From Adiantum capillus-veneris (Eukaryota > Streptophyta > Polypodiopsida > Polypodiales > Pteridaceae), in the NCBI GenBank assembly GCA_014529385.2, contig CM043953.1:99375342-99439341 (forward strand): a stretch of 64,000 bases of DNA, read 5' to 3'. Within the stretch, counting starts at the first letter, position 1; each line of letters starts with the position of its first letter. The notes beneath the pieces were generated by a model. It was not told the DNA's origin. It saw only the letters and a program-made list of their open reading frames with translations, and did not search any database. The position numbers were made by a program, and so were the translations under genes. Of the stretch, positions 33,592 to 46,816 are shown piece by piece.

Positions 33592-35300
33592 GGGATTATG
33601 GCTCTATACAGATCAGTGATGGGACATGTACGGACTCCGGAGGGGATATCTAATTTAGTTCACTCCACCATTGGGGTGAAACAGGGTTGCCCATTGTCTC
33701 CTACTCTATTTGGTATGTATGTTGATGAGGTGTCTGATTACATTCACAGAGAGGTGATAAGAGGTGCGGCGTGCCCAGCTGGTAGGGATGTGGATCCCAT
33801 TGTTATATATGCTGATGATATTGTGTTTCTCTCTGACTCACCAGAGAGTATGCAGCGACAGTTGGATGCATTACACAGTTTTGCAGAGGATAGTGGATTG
33901 TCTATAAACCGTGGTAAAACCAAGGTTCTGGTGTTTAACACCACACCACAGTGGATCAGGAGATCAACACCGACTTTCACATATCATCAGGAGATTGGTA
34001 TACAGATGCATACACTTACCTTGGGGTTGTCTTCACTGGGCCGAGGTTTTCATTGGGGAGAGCAGCAGAGACTAGACTAACTAGAGCTTTTGCGGCCTTG
34101 GGACGCTTGGAGAGGATGTGTTCGCAGGTTCAGTTCCAAGAACCTCGGACAAATTTATGGCTCTTTGATACTTTAGTAGCCTCAGCTATGTTGTATGCGG
34201 TGCAGATATGGGGACCTTTTATAGGCCATGACGGTTGGAGACGAATGGAGAGGCCCTTGGTATCTATGATCTCTCGACTGATAAAAGCCAAGGCCTCCGT
34301 ACCCCACGCTATCATTCGAGCAGATCTAGCTGCCCCTCCTATGGAGATTAAGGCGCTTACCAGATCAGATTCCTTTGTGCACAGCTTGTGGGATACTTCT
34401 AGAGATAGATATGCTACACTGGCCCTTGAGTCTTCCCAATAGTTAGCTCTTAGGGGGACACTTCATGCTGGTATGCACAGATGACATCATGGTTTCAGAC
34501 GCATGGCTTCACCATGGACAAGCTGCCCCCTTTCCAGTACTCTCTTCAAGCACCCTCGATGTCTCTTACATGCGTGGAGATTCCTAGACTCATTCATCAA
34601 GACCTGATCCAGCTGGATACCGGGAGGAGATGGATAGAGGCGCCACAGGAGTTGAGCACGAAGATAGCTTTCTATAGAGAGCATCTTCTCCACCTCACAC
34701 GAGATGGGTTTGTGATTCGACCCAGCTACATGGACACGCATATGTCTCATGGTTTGCGGTGTGCCATTGGTCAGATACGCACATCCTCACATCAGCTGGA
34801 GATTGAGACTGGTAGATTCAGAGGGATACCAGCACACAACAGGATATGCCGCTTATGTCAGCTAGAGCCAGAGATAGAGCTACGTTACATATGTCATTGC
34901 ACAGTGTACTATGAGATACGGGGCCGTTTCCACTGCTTATTCAGAGAGGGTTTCGGTCCTCTCTCTAGGGTCATGAGTTATGAGGATCAGCAATGTCTTG
35001 GACTATATCTACTTGAGTTACACACATATAGACACTTTACTACTGGGGAGACATAGAGAGAGACGGTCCCAGAGATGGATTACAGATTTCTTTTCACTAG
35101 ATATGGGACAGCCAAAGGAGCAGCCATCACTGCAACGCTCGGCCCACACTCATTCGACCACTACCGGCACTCTCATCAACCGGTCACTAGAGCTACGGAG
35201 ATCTAGACGGCCACGATCGAGGAGAGGGGCTACACAGCATCGCCGTAGACTACAGCAAAGGATTGGAGCCATACTCTCTCAACATTCAAAGTGCAGATGA
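33592..35300 (+). pseudogene. LINE E ORF2 fragment: late RT to C-terminus
   Basis: The fragment has GVKQGCPLSPTLFGMYVDEV, a YADDIVFLSDS motif, SINRGKTKVLVFNTTPQW (Arg for the usual Leu) and the post-RT blocks. Frameshifts lie near 34000, 34445 and 35040. The knuckle reads CRLCQLEPEIELRYICHC. QRWITDFF lies at 35070–35093 and an Arg-rich end (RRSRRPRSRRG) finishes the gene at 35300. Confidence 0.85.
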
Positions 35301-35455
35301 GGATGGATTCGAGTAGTAGTATCTTTGTTCTAGTTCTTTTGTACCATACATGGTATTAGATTCACCATTTTGTAACAGATTGGTCTCATAGGTCCTTTTG
35401 GCCTTTTGAAGATGTTAATATAACATTTCATTTCATTTCATTTCATCATCATCAT
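33592..35455 (+). mobile_element. LINE E, 5'-truncated
   Basis: Starts within the RT domain right after TCTCTCTCTC (GIMALYRSVMGHVRTPEG) and ends in the shared tail (35384–35455), here with several extra ATTTC and ATC units before the TC tract. It is closest to LINE K. Confidence 0.88.
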
Positions 35456-35474
35456 CTCTCTCTCTCAAGAAGAG

Positions 35475-36125
35475 ATGAAGGCACAAATCGATCTCCTTCA
35501 TGCTTCCATCACATCCCTCACCCCCGAGGAAGGAGAGATTAAAGAGGAGGCTAAGGAAGCCCTCAAGGAGGAGATCACCAAAGCCCTCACCGCAAGCATT
35601 GAGGACAAATTAGAGGCCACCAAAGAAGGATGGGTCGAAGTGGTCAAAAAGAACATCAAGAAGGTAGCAAGAGAGGAAGCCCAAAAAGATGAGGTACTCA
35701 TCGTACACACAACCATCGAGGAGGAGAAGATGCGACAAGCTCGCCGTCTCAATGTGCGAGTGACCGGCATCAAAGAAGAAGAAGGGTCTACACCCGAGAG
35801 CGATGGGAAAGCTTTATGCAAGAAAGTGGGATACAAGGAAGAAGAGATCCCTTTCTCCAAAGTTTGGAGAGCCGGCAAAGATCCAAAGAAGAGAGCTCTC
35901 ATCCTCCAATTCGCCTCCGAGGAGTCTCGAACTTCTTTCCTCCGAAAGAGGGTCATCTTGAGAGGGCTAGAAGGCCCCCCGATTTATCTTGATGATGACC
36001 TCACAAAGATGCAACAAGATCACCGTCGCGCGTGCATGCCTAGAGTCCACCAAGCCCGCAAAGAAGGGAAGAAGGCAGTATATCGAGATGGTAGGGTTAT
36101 CATTGATGGCAAGACCATCGCATAG
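35475..36125 (+). pseudogene. LINE F ORF1, possibly 5'-truncated
   Basis: A 216-codon open frame with a Glu/Lys/Ala-rich coiled coil (residues 15–75), then RRLNVRVTGIKEEEG, KKRALILQFASEESR, PIYLDDDLTKMQQDHRRACM and GKKAVYRDGRVII. It is colinear with the ORF1 C-terminal domains of the other LINEs but is shorter at the N-terminus, which fits truncation at the TC junction. It ends with TAG 36123–36125, in frame with ORF2. Confidence 0.78.
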
Positions 36126-39100
36126 GGACTCGCGGCCTGTGGGACACACGAGGAGATTCATGTCACGGTTTGGAATTGCAATGGAGACCTATGGACACAC
36201 CCAGAGAGACTTGAGGAGGTGATGAGAGGTCGAGACATCATTCTACTTACAGAGACACACGAGAGCCCAGAGAGAGGGTTACCACGGATACATGGATTCC
36301 AGTGGGAGTCTCTACATCGGGGATGTATGCGCCAGCACACCACTCGCGGCTAAGGAGGAGTGGCCATACTCTTTAGACAGGGGCTTCACAGCAGACTACA
36401 GATTGTTGCCCGGGACCCACAGGCCCGCTACATGTGGATTCGCCTCGAGCTCTCACGAGACAGGATCGTCTACATTGCCCTTTGCTACTTTGCTCCCACA
36501 GGCTCCAGATTCGCCCCTATTGAGCAGGAATCACCGTACGCATGCCTCACGGAGGAGATTATGGAGTACTCCACACTGGGTGAAGTCTTCCTTATGGGAG
36601 ACTTCAATGCTCGTACATGCAGTGAGCAGTGTGAGGCATATGACCACGAGGACCCAGAGGCACTACACACTCTAGATGAGGAGGCTACTATGAGAGATAC
36701 AGCAGACAGAGCTCCAGTCACAGCCTACGGACAACATCTACTTCGACTTGGCTCCCGGCACCGTCTCGTTATTTATAACGGGATGGTCCAGTGGCCCACC
36801 TCAGGGGGCCTGACTTGTATGCCACATGGAGTTGCAAAGGGAGGGGGGAGTACAGTCGACTATATTCTGGGACCCAGGGAGGCTACACACCTTATCACAT
36901 CCTTCACCATTCCACCCATACCCATCGGAGCCGACCACACATACCTCTCTTTCTCCATCACTGGAGATACCATCCCACACAGCTCCACAGCACACACTCC
37001 ACACACCACCATCCATTTCACACATGAGCTAGCCTCTCTTTACTCGGCCGAGGTCGAGCATGGCCTATGCCTCCTCCACCCATCCACACCACTCTCAGTT
37101 CTCACATCACATATCTCTTCCGTTCTCCACACTTCAGCTATTAGCTCTTTTCCACACACCACTCACACAGGACGCACTCCCCCCCCCCGGGACTATGCCT
37201 CAGAACCGCTGGTATGATGATGAGAGCAGAGAGCTATAACGACGCCTCCGTGCACGGCGAGCCTTAGGAGAGATCACAGAGAGAGACGCCAGACGGCATA
37301 TGAAGACGCTGACATGCCAAAAGCGGCGAGCATTCGAAGAGGCACAGGAGCTTGAGCTATACCGCCTATTCATGAGCATGGATAGCGCGACGGCATGGCG
37401 CACCCTGCGCGAGCCACGTCCGACTACAGCTATTGAGGATCCACAGATATGGCATGATTATGCAGAGTGACTTTATCAGGTGCCAGGGCAGCCTCCTATC
37501 CCACAGCCACACGAGCCACGCCCCACGTGCTCCTCCTCCTTTACAGCAGAGATGGTAGAGAGGGCCATACGCCGCATGCAGCACAGACGATTAGCTGGCC
37601 ATACTGGATTACGGAGTGAGCACATCATTTATGCGGCCTCCACTATAGCCCCGTTGATTGCACATGTCTTCAACCGGGCTATAGGGGAGGGCTTCCCAGA
37701 GGAGTGGACACAGCACACCATAGTGCCTATCCACAAATCTGGCGACACCCTGGACCCAGGGAACTACACGACTATCATGATTGGCCACACGATGGCCAAG
37801 CTATATGGAGCAGTACTTGAGGCACAGCCCAGCTGCTACGCAGAGATCGAGGGTTTACGAGCTCCAGGCCAGGCAGGTTTCAGACGAGCTTTCTCCACCA
37901 CTGATCACATCTTCGTTCTGCGCTGCCTCATTGATGGGGCAAAGGCGCGGAAGAAGAGGCTTTACTGCTGTTTTGTGGATTTCCGCAAGGCCTTTGACGC
38001 AGTCCCACGCGAGAGACTCTTCCAGCGCCTTCACAGCATTGGGGTACCAACAGAGATGATTTGGGCCATATATGCTCTCTACGAGAGGGTGACGGGTCGA
38101 GTTCGTTGCCCAGGCGGTTTTTCAGAGACCATTGCTAGCACCATTGGTGTTAAGCAAGGATGCCCACTCTCCCCGACACTCTTTGGGCTCTACATCGACG
38201 AGATCTCCGACTACATACTGCGAGCAGGAGGAGAGGGGAGCGACTTGGCAGGTACTCCGGTCCACATCATGTTATATGCTGATGATATTGTGTTGATTTC
38301 AGAGTCACCCGAGGGCTTGCAACGCCATCTTGAGGCCTTGGACGAATTCAGCACACACAGGGGGTTGACTGCGAACCTTGGCAAAACCAAGGTTATGATC
38401 TTTCACACATCCAGTGCAGTGAGGAGCGCTGCCACCTTCACAGCAGCAGGAGGACAGGTTGATGTAGTCACCTCCTATGTCTACCTTGGCATCACATTCA
38501 CCAGCCTACCAGGACCCTTCACTATGAGGCAGGCTGCTGCTGAAAGGCTCACCCGAGGATATGCAGCTCTGGCCATGCTAGAGCGGAGATGCCACCAGGC
38601 ACACTTTCAGGAGCCCCGCACGAAGGGGTGGCTTTTCGACACCTTAGTCACCCCGGCCTTGATGTACTCGGCGGCAGTATGGGCACCGGGATTGACAGCT
38701 AACCAGTGGACACAGCTTGAGAGGCCACAGGTATGTATGATCTCACGCTTGCTCCGCAGCAAGAAGACAGTGCCACATGACATTATTAGAGCCGAGCTCG
38801 CCACACCACCTATGGTTGTAGAGGCACTATTCCAGACAGTCTGCTTCATCCAGAGGATGAGAGAGCTACCTCCTGACAGACTTACTCGTAGAGCATTTGA
38901 GGCAGCTATACAGCTATCAAAGAGTGGGCATGAGAGAGCATGGTACTCACAAGTCAGAGCATGGTTTGAGGGACACGGTCTTGACATGGAGAGCCTAACA
39001 CCATTCCAGTACGACCCCCACTCACCATATGTTCACCTCTCTCGCAGTGAGAGGAACTTGGTATTGAGACAGGATCTGTGGCAGCTATACACTAGGAGAG

Positions 39101-39846
39101 TCTGGGAGTCACCTGGCTTGGGGACGAGGATGTCAGATTACAGAGACCAGTTTCTCACCATATTGTCTGGGGGGTTCATACAGAGACCACGCTACATGGA
39201 CACATATATGCCACATAGCTCACGGGTGGCGATTGGTCAGCTGAGAGTGGCTTCACACAGGTTAGAGATTGAGATCGGGAGACATACTGGTGTTCCCAGG
39301 GAGGAGCGAGTCTGCAGAGCCTACACAAAGGAGGTGGAGAGTGAGGAGCACTTTGTATGTAGATGCAGAGCATACACTGAGATCAGAGGCAGGTATGAGG
39401 CCTTATTCAGAGGACAGCCCACTCTTCGAGAGATCATGGACTCTCGAGATCAGAGACAGTTCGGACGTTTCTTACTAGAGATACAGAGCCATCGGGACAC
39501 ACTACTACAGCCACACACAGCTACACAGACAGAGGGAAGACAGTCGCAGCTCACAGACTTCTTTCAGAGGATTGCCGCCCCTCCCTCACCAGACACTCAG
39601 AGGGGAGTGACACTCCCACAGGCGGAGGTGAGCCGAGCTAGACGACGACCACGAGTCACAGGCTACAGGGGCGCGAGCTCCCACCACCGACAGATCGAGG
39701 AGATCCAAGCCCAGGAGCGCCGTGCCACTGAGGAGCGAGTGGCTCAGATGAGGGCCGACCCGACAGCTTTCATCCGGGTAGCCTTGGCACCAGACCCGCC
39801 CATGTACCACATCTTACATCCCCCCATTAGTACAGGATGGAGCTAG
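36126..39846 (+). pseudogene. LINE F ORF2: endonuclease, RT, C-terminus
   Basis: About 1240 codons. The frame follows ORF1's TAG directly; VWNCNG lies 15 codons on with no ATG before it. Endonuclease motifs are LTETHESP, YIALCYFAPTGS, MGDFNARTCSEQ and STVDYILG. Damage: TAA at 36351 (likely a former Ser codon), a frameshift at the C run near 37185, TAA at 37237 and TGA at 37468. From 37471 on, 792 codons are open. The RT has NYTTIMIGHTMAKLYGAVL, AGFRRAFSTTDHIF, FVDFRKAFDAVPRERL, GVKQGCPLSPTLFGLYIDEI and MLYADDIVLISES, all catalytic residues intact. The C-terminus has CRAYTKEVESEEHFVCRCRA, where Tyr replaces the second Cys of the knuckle, and QSQLTDFF at 39541–39564. Confidence 0.9.
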
Positions 39847-40086
39847 ATAGCTTGATGCATTCTCATGATTTTACTACCTTGAGCATATAGACATGCATAT
39901 ACCCCTAGAGATAGAGCTCCATCCCTCCTCAGATACTCCACTACCTACATTCAGTTCAGTTTTGTATCAGTTTTGTTTCATTTGTCTTTCCGATAAACGG
40001 ATGACATACACACCATGTACATTTGATTTGTCTCATAGGCCGATTTCGGCCTGACATAGACGTTAAAAATCTTTCTTTCTTTCTTT

Positions 40087-40091
<5 letters not shown>

Positions 40092-40165
<74 letters not shown>
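40092..40165 (+). repeat. (TC)n microsatellite after a (TTTC)n tail
   Basis: About 74 bases of TC after four TTTC units that end LINE F. Confidence 0.95.
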
Positions 40166-40166
<1 letters not shown>

Positions 40167-43058
40167 GTTTGTGGAAGAGATTTACAGACGGATGTGGGCA
40201 GCCGAGCCTGTATATACCGTGGAGGAGATCACCACTTTATTGACGGAGATCTTGCATGGGGAAGCAGCAGAGGCATACCCACACACTCAACCAGATCAGA
40301 GAAGACGTTCTGGGAACATGCCTCAGAATAGTTGGTATGATGAGGAGAGCACAGAGAAGAGAGTTCAGATGCAGAGCGAGCTTATACTTGGAGTCATTAC
40401 ATTTAGACAGTCTCGGATTGCCCTTTGGCATTTAGTGCGACGGAAGAAGCGGGCCTTCTTAGCCCAGATGGAACATGATTTGTATCAGCTCTTTTTGAGT
40501 CGAGATTCGGGTGAGGCCTGGCGTCTCTTCCATGAGCACTCACCTCCTCCAGTGATTACTTCCCCCGAGATTTGGGGTCAGTATGCAGCATCATTATATA
40601 CAGTACCTGGGCAACCACCATTACCAGACCCTCTAGAGCCATGTCCAGCCACTAGTACCTTCTTTACCACTGAGATGGTGAAGAACGCCATTGACAGGAT
40701 GAGGACTAGGCAAGCATATGATCATGATGGTTTGGTGGCAGAGCACTTGATACGTGCTAGAGATTTACTGTCAGAGGTTCTTGCGCGGTTGTTTAACCGT
40801 GTCATGTGTGAGGGACTACCCGAGTCTTCGAGGTTATCTACAATTGTACCTCTCTTCAAGGCAGGGAACCCCACGGTGCCAGGGAACTACCGAACTATTA
40901 TGATAGGGCACACATTGGCACGGTTGTATGCATCCATTCTTGAACAACAACTGAGTAAATGGGTAGAAAGTGAAGGCATACGAGCAGCAGGACAGGCTGG
41001 ATTCAGGAGAGGTTTCTCCACTTTGGACCATATTCTTACACTCAGAGCCATTATTGAGGAGGGTTGGTCACATGGGAGAAGGATGTATTGTTGCTTTGTG
41101 GACTTCCGCAAAGCATTTGACATAGTGCCGAGGGCCAGATTGATGCACAGGTTACTCCAATTGGCAGTACCCAAAGAGATCATATGGGGGATCATGGCTT
41201 TATACGGCTCAGTGACTAGCCAGTTATGCACCCTTGAGGGGATTTCTGACATTGTTCATTCCACTCTTGGAGTGAAACAGGGGTGTCCTTTGTTCCCTAC
41301 ACTTTTTGGTATGTATGTAGATGAGGTCTCTGACTACATTGACAGAGAGGGTGACAGAGGCGCTCAGCTCAGGGACATGGATCCCTTTATTATTATATGC
41401 TGATGATATTGTGCTAATATCAGAGTCGCCAGAAGGCATGCAGAGACAGTTGGATGCATTGCACAACTTTGCAGAGGATAGTGGACTGTCTATGAACCTT
41501 GGTAAAACCAAGGTTATGGTGTTTAACACCACATCACAGTGGGTCAAGAGATTGGCACCTACACTCGTATATGGTCAGGACACTGTGAAGTACACAGATG
41601 AATATACATATCTGGGGGTGGTATTCACGGGACCGAGGTTTACTCTGAGGAGAGCAGCAGAGACTAGACTGTCCAGAGCCTATGCGGCATTGGGAGGGCT
41701 AGAGAGGATCTGTTCGCAGGTTCAGTTTCAAGAACCACGAACAAAGCTATGGCTCTTTGATACTTTGGTTGCTTCAGCTATGCTTTATGGGGTCCAGGTT
41801 TGGGGACCATCCGTGAATCATGACAGTTGGAGGAACATGGAAAGACCCTTGGTATTTATGATATCCCGGATGATTAGAGCCAAGGCCTCCGTACCACATG
41901 CGACTATTCGAGCGGAGGTAGCCGCCCCTCCTATAGAGATTGAGGCTCTTACCAGATCAGTGTCCTTTATGCACAATCTATGGGATACACATAGAGGCAG
42001 ATATACTAGATTGGCTCTTGAGTCCTCTAGACAATTAGCGATGCAGGGAGACGCATCATGTTGGTATGCGCAGATGACCTCATGGTTTCAAAGGCATGGT
42101 CTCAACATGGATAGATTGCCTCCTTTTCAGTATTCCCTGGATGCACCCTCCCTGCCAGTCACTTGGACGGAGATCACTAGATTCATTCGTCAGGATCTTA
42201 TACAGTTGGACACCAGGAGGACATGGGTAGAGCCGATGCAGGAGTTGGGCACGAAGATGGCTTTCTACAAAGAGCATCTTCTCCAACTTTCGGGAGATGG
42301 GTTTGTGACTCGTTCGAGCTACATGGACACTCATTTGTCTCATGGTCTACGATGTGCTATTGGTCAGATTCGCACATCCTCACACCAGCTAGAGATTGAG
42401 ACGGGTAGATTAAGAGGGATACCACCGGAGTCTAGGATATGCCAACTATGCGGTAGAGAGCCAGAGACAGAGCTACACTACATATGCCACTGCACTGTGT
42501 ATGATGAGATACGAGGGCGCTTCCATTGCTTATTCAGGGAGGGTTTTGGACCCCTAGCTAGAGTCATGAGGTAAGAGGATCAGAGATGCCTTGGCTTATA
42601 TCTACTTGAGTTACACCGACATAGAGATAGTCTGTTGAGAAGACATGGAGTACGACAGTCACAAAGTCAGATCACAGACTTCTTTGGATCGAGGAAGCCA
42701 GGAGACCAACCACCAGCACAAGGTTGTACCCGCATTCATACTAGAGGCACCCTCATTGACAGGGCGACTGAGCTCGGGAGATCGAGACGACCATGACAGA
42801 GACACAGGAGCACACTCCATCGGCGGAGACTCCAGCAGAGGATCAGAGGCATTCTAGCACGACACCCAGATTATCATTGAGGGCCTATTCGACATTTTCA
42901 CATTCACATTTCACACTTCATTTTCAGTTTTCATTTTTACTTTCAGTACTTTTTGTACTTGTACTTCGACATTGTATTAGACTCACCACTTTGTATCTGA
43001 TGGTCTCATAGGTCATTTTGGCCTTTTGAAGACGTTAATATATCATTTCATTTCATTT

Positions 43059-43062
<4 letters not shown>
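40166..43062 (+). mobile_element. LINE G, 5'-truncated
   Basis: Starts in the endonuclease–RT linker (FVEEIYRRMWAAEPVYTVEE) directly after (TC)n and ends in the shared tail (43002–43062). Confidence 0.9.
40168..42880 (+). pseudogene. LINE G ORF2 fragment: RT and C-terminus
   Basis: Two long frames (to 41403 and 41321–42574) overlap at a small deletion near 41372 in the LAGTWIPLLLYADD stretch. RT motifs are NYRTIMIGHTLARLYASIL, AGFRRGFSTLDHILTLRAII, FVDFRKAFDIVPRARL, GVKQGCPLFPTLF (Phe for Ser) and LLYADDIVLISES. The knuckle is CQLCGREPETELHYICHC. TAA at 42572 replaces a Tyr codon. QSQITDFF lies at 42662–42685, followed by an Arg-rich end. The gene lacks the endonuclease. Confidence 0.88.

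Positions 43063-43102
<40 letters not shown>
43063..43102 (+). repeat. (TC)n microsatellite
   Basis: TC tract between the tail of LINE G and the truncated start of LINE H. Confidence 0.93.
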
Positions 43103-43104
<2 letters not shown>

Positions 43105-46100
43105 CACAATCACAAGATGGAGAACACACTGAGTATGGACGACACTTGATAGACATGGGGACTGCACATGGATTGGCCACCTTGAATAGCCTACAGAGAT
43201 TTCCCGCCTCAGGGGGTTTTACATGCTTTCCACACAGACATGGAGCCAGCACAGTGGACTATGTCATGGCACAGCCGAGCCTCATCTCTAGTATCCAGGA
43301 TCTCACGATTGGACCCAGACCTGTTGGTGTGGCAGTGGATCATGCTCTTGTGTCAATGACCATCTCCTTTCAGTTTAGTGTAGCACACAGGCTACGGACA
43401 GCAGCCCCTACTCGCTACACCTTGACGCGGGAGACAGACTCTGTATACATAGATGGGATCTACAGACACATATGCACAGCGGAGCCAGGGCGACCTCTGG
43501 AGGAGCTTACTACTATATTGACACAAACACTACATGATGCAGCACCAGAGGCATACCCACATACCCAGCCTGAGCAAAGACGCCATTCGGGGAGCATGCC
43601 CCAGAACAGTTGGTATGATGAGGAATGCCGGGACACTAGAGCCAGACTTCAGAGGGAGGTGCTTTTGGGGGACATCACTCACAGACAGTCACAGATTCAA
43701 ATAGAGCGAGATCTATATCAGTTGTTCTTGAGTCAGGACTCACGTGAGGCATGGCGGCTCTTTCAGGAGCACTCTCCCCCCCCCCCGCCATCACTTCTAC
43801 AGAGGACTGGGGCCAGTACGCATCATCTCTGTACACAGTTCCTGAGCAGCCCCCCCTTCCCGACCCCCCGATCCATGCCCACACACATGTGCTTTTTTCA
43901 CCGTGGAGATGGTGAGGAAGGCCATTGACAGGATGAGGACTGGGAGAGCTTACGATCATGATGGTTTAGTGGCTGAGCATTTCACACATGCCAGAGATCT
44001 ACTAGCAGAGCTTCTAGCAGTGATGTTTAACCATGCCATGTGTGAGGGCTTGCCTGATACTTGGAGCCTATCTACTATTGTACCTATCTTCAAGTCGGGA
44101 GACCCTATGGAGCCTCGGAATTATCGCACTATCATGATTGGACACACATTGGCACGGTTGTACGCATCCATTCTTGAGCAGCAACTGAGTAGATGGGCAG
44201 AGAGGGAGGAGATACGCGCAGCCGGGCAGGCAGGGTTCAGGAGGGGTTTTTCTACTCTTGACCATATCTTGACACTCAGAGCCATCATTGAGGAGGGTAC
44301 ATCGCGTGGGAAACGGATCTATTGTAGCTTTGTGGATTTCCGCAAAGCTTTTGACACAGTGCCTAGAGCTAGATTGATGTGCACATTACAGCAGATGGGA
44401 GTACCCACAGAGCTCATTTGGGGGGTCATGGCATTATACAGGTCAGTAGTGGGGCAGGTACGCACCTCAGAGGGTCTATCCACCCCGATTCACTCCACTA
44501 TTGGAGTGAATCGGGGCTACCCGCTCTCTCCTACTCTATTTGGTATGTATGTGGATGAGGTTTCTGACTACATTAAGAGAGATGGTGATAGAAGTGCACA
44601 GATGGCAGGGAGATAGATTCCATTATTGTTATATGCTAATGATATTGTGTTGATCTCCGACTCTCCGGAGGGGATGCAACGTCACTTGGATGCTTTGAAT
44701 AGGTTTGCTCAGGAAAGTGGTTTGTCCGTCAACCTTGGTAAAACCAAGGTCATGGTATTTAATACCACCCCACAGTGGATAAGGAGGTCAGCACCAGCAT
44801 TCACATACGGCCAGGCGACTGTGGAGTATACAGATGCGTACACTTACCTCGGAGTGGTTTTTAGTGGGCCAGCATTTTCATTGAGGAGGGAAGCAGAGAC
44901 TAGACTGACCAGAGCCCATGCAGCATCGGGTAGATTGGAAAGGATGTGTTCACAAGTTCATTTTCAGGAGCTTCGTCCGAGCCTAGGACAAAGCTCTGGC
45001 TCTTTGACACTCTGGTGGCTTCTGCGTTACTTTATGGAGCTGAGACCTGGGGACCTTCATTAGATCATCACAGGAGGACAGGCCGCAGTGATGGATAGAG
45101 GGACATGGAGAAGCCTCTGGTTTCTATGATCTCGCGGCTCATTAGAGCCAAGGCCTCAGTACCACGTGCTATTGTTCGAGCAGAGCAAGCTGCCCCCCCA
45201 CTAGTGGTTGAGGCGCTCACCAGATCGGTCTCCTTCATACACCGCATGTGGGAACTTCCCAGAGACAGATATGCTCGCCTTGCACTTCAGTCCTTTCGAC
45301 AGTTAGCCATGCAGGGAGCTACAGCATGCTGGTATGGGCAGATGACATCATGGTTTCAAGCGCATGGGTTCAGCATAGACAGATTGCCTCCCTTCCAGTA
45401 CTCACTGGATGCACCCTCTCTGACTCTTACACAGTCCGAGATCACCAAGCTCATCCGCCAGGACTTGACTCAGCTAGACACCAGGAGGACATGGATACAG
45501 CCAGCACAGGAGCTGGGCACAAAGATGGCTTTCTATAGAGAGCATCTTCTCCAGCTTACGGTTGATGGCTTTGTGACGAGGCCGAGATACATGGACACCC
45601 ACTTGTCTCATGGGATACGATGTGCTATCGGCCAGATACGTAAATCTTCACACCAGCTGCGGATCGAGACTAGGAGATACAGCGGAGTACCGGCAGAGGC
45701 CAGGACATGCCCCCTGTGTGACATCGAGCCTGAGACAGAGTTGCACTACACATGCCACTGCCCCGTCTACTACGAGATACGAGGCTGCTTCCATTGCTTG
45801 TTTAGAGAGGGCTTTGGACCATTCTCCAGAGTCATGCAGTACGAGGATCAGAGATGCTTGGGTTTGGTTTTGCTCAAGCTACGCACACACAGAGAGAGCC
45901 TGATGAGAGGAGAGGCTAGCCGGTCCCAGAGACGGATCACAGATTTCATTAGAGCTGCCATTGGACACCCGGAGGAGTTACTACCACAGCAGAGCTCGTT
46001 GTCTCACACCAGAGGCACACAAATCGACCGAGCGACTGAGCTTGGAAGATCCAAACGCCCACGACTGCGGAGGCCTACACAGCATCGACGGAGGCTACAT

Positions 46101-46208
46101 CAGAGGATTCGGATCACTTTGGCTCGACATGCACGACGCCGGGTCAGACTACTGACCATGGAGGAGATTGATGAGATCCGCCAGCGACCGATGCTGGATC
46201 TCTTGTGA
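43103..46208 (+). pseudogene. LINE H ORF2 fragment: endonuclease end, RT, C-terminus
   Basis: The endonuclease C-terminal half is present (SGGFTCFPHRHGASTVDYVM, VGVAVDHALVSMT). A short deletion near 43700 and a C run near 43783 disrupt the linker. The RT has NYRTIMIGHTLARLYASIL, AGFRRGFSTLDHILTLRAII, FVDFRKAFDTVPRARL and GVNRGYPLSPTLF (altered KQGCPLSP). TAG at 44614 replaces Trp, and the YADD motif reads YAND, a catalytic change. The frame is open from 45105 to 46208, with CPLCDIEPETELHYTCHC, QRRITDFI at 45927–45950 and the terminal EEIDEIRQRPMLDLL. Confidence 0.88.
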
Positions 46209-46403
46209 TCTAGCTATCCTAGCTAGCTACTGTTTAGGATTCCATAGTATTTTATTGTGACATTTGTCATTTCATTTTTGTCATTGTTGTCATCTTGTTA
46301 CTCTGACTCTGACTTTGTATCAGATCCACCACATTGTAACTTTCTGGTCTCATAGGTCACTTTGGCCTTTTGAAGACGTTAATATAACATTTCTTTTCAT
46401 TTC

Positions 46404-46405
<2 letters not shown>
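43103..46405 (+). mobile_element. LINE H, 5'-truncated
   Basis: Starts within the endonuclease domain after (TC)n and ends in the shared tail (46346–46405). Its 3' UTR is the same type as 55–260 and LINE 1m. Confidence 0.9.

Positions 46406-46463
<58 letters not shown>
46406..46463 (+). repeat. (TC)n microsatellite
   Basis: TC tract between LINE H and the truncated start of LINE I. Confidence 0.95.
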
Positions 46464-46464
<1 letters not shown>

Positions 46465-46816
46465 ACAGTCTCGGATTGCTTTCCGACGCCTTGTGCGACG
46501 GAAGAAGCGAGCTTACCTAGCCCATATGGAGCGAGACCTGTATCCGATGTTCTTGAGTAGGGACTCAGGAGAGGCATGGCGTCTCTTCCATGAGCACTCC
46601 CCTCCCCCAGTGATTACTTCACCTGAGGTGTGGGGCCAATATGCGACATCATTATATACGGTTCCTGGACAGGAACCCCTTCCAGACCCTACCAAGCCTT
46701 GCCCAGCTACGAGCACTTTCTTTACACCTGAGATGGTACAAAGGGCAGAGGCAGTTAGATACATTACATACATTCGCGGAGGAGAGCGAACTGTCGGTAA
46801 ATTTGGGTAAAACTTG
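46464..46816 (+). pseudogene. LINE I ORF2 fragments, plus-strand 5' part
   Basis: Encodes the segment from RQSRIAFRRL to TPEMVQRA, followed out of frame by the block up to SVNLGKT that in other copies lies after the YADD motif. The core RT motifs are absent because of the deletion at 46747/46748. Confidence 0.82.

Larger units (their letters stand above)
35468..40072 (+). mobile_element. LINE F, divergent subfamily, nearly full length
   Basis: Begins directly after TCTCTCTCTC inside or near the start of ORF1 and ends at a variant tail (GGCCGATTTCGGCC, GACGTTAAAAATC, then (TTTC)n and (TC)n). Its proteins differ strongly from all the other copies, so it is an older or separate lineage. It has the longest surviving ORF2 frame in the window. 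Confidence 0.88.

Noticed and set aside
36785-37032. Short His/Thr/Ser-rich frames overlapping LINE F
   Set aside because: Shadows of ORF2 in other frames; the ORF2 frame carries the endonuclease motifs.
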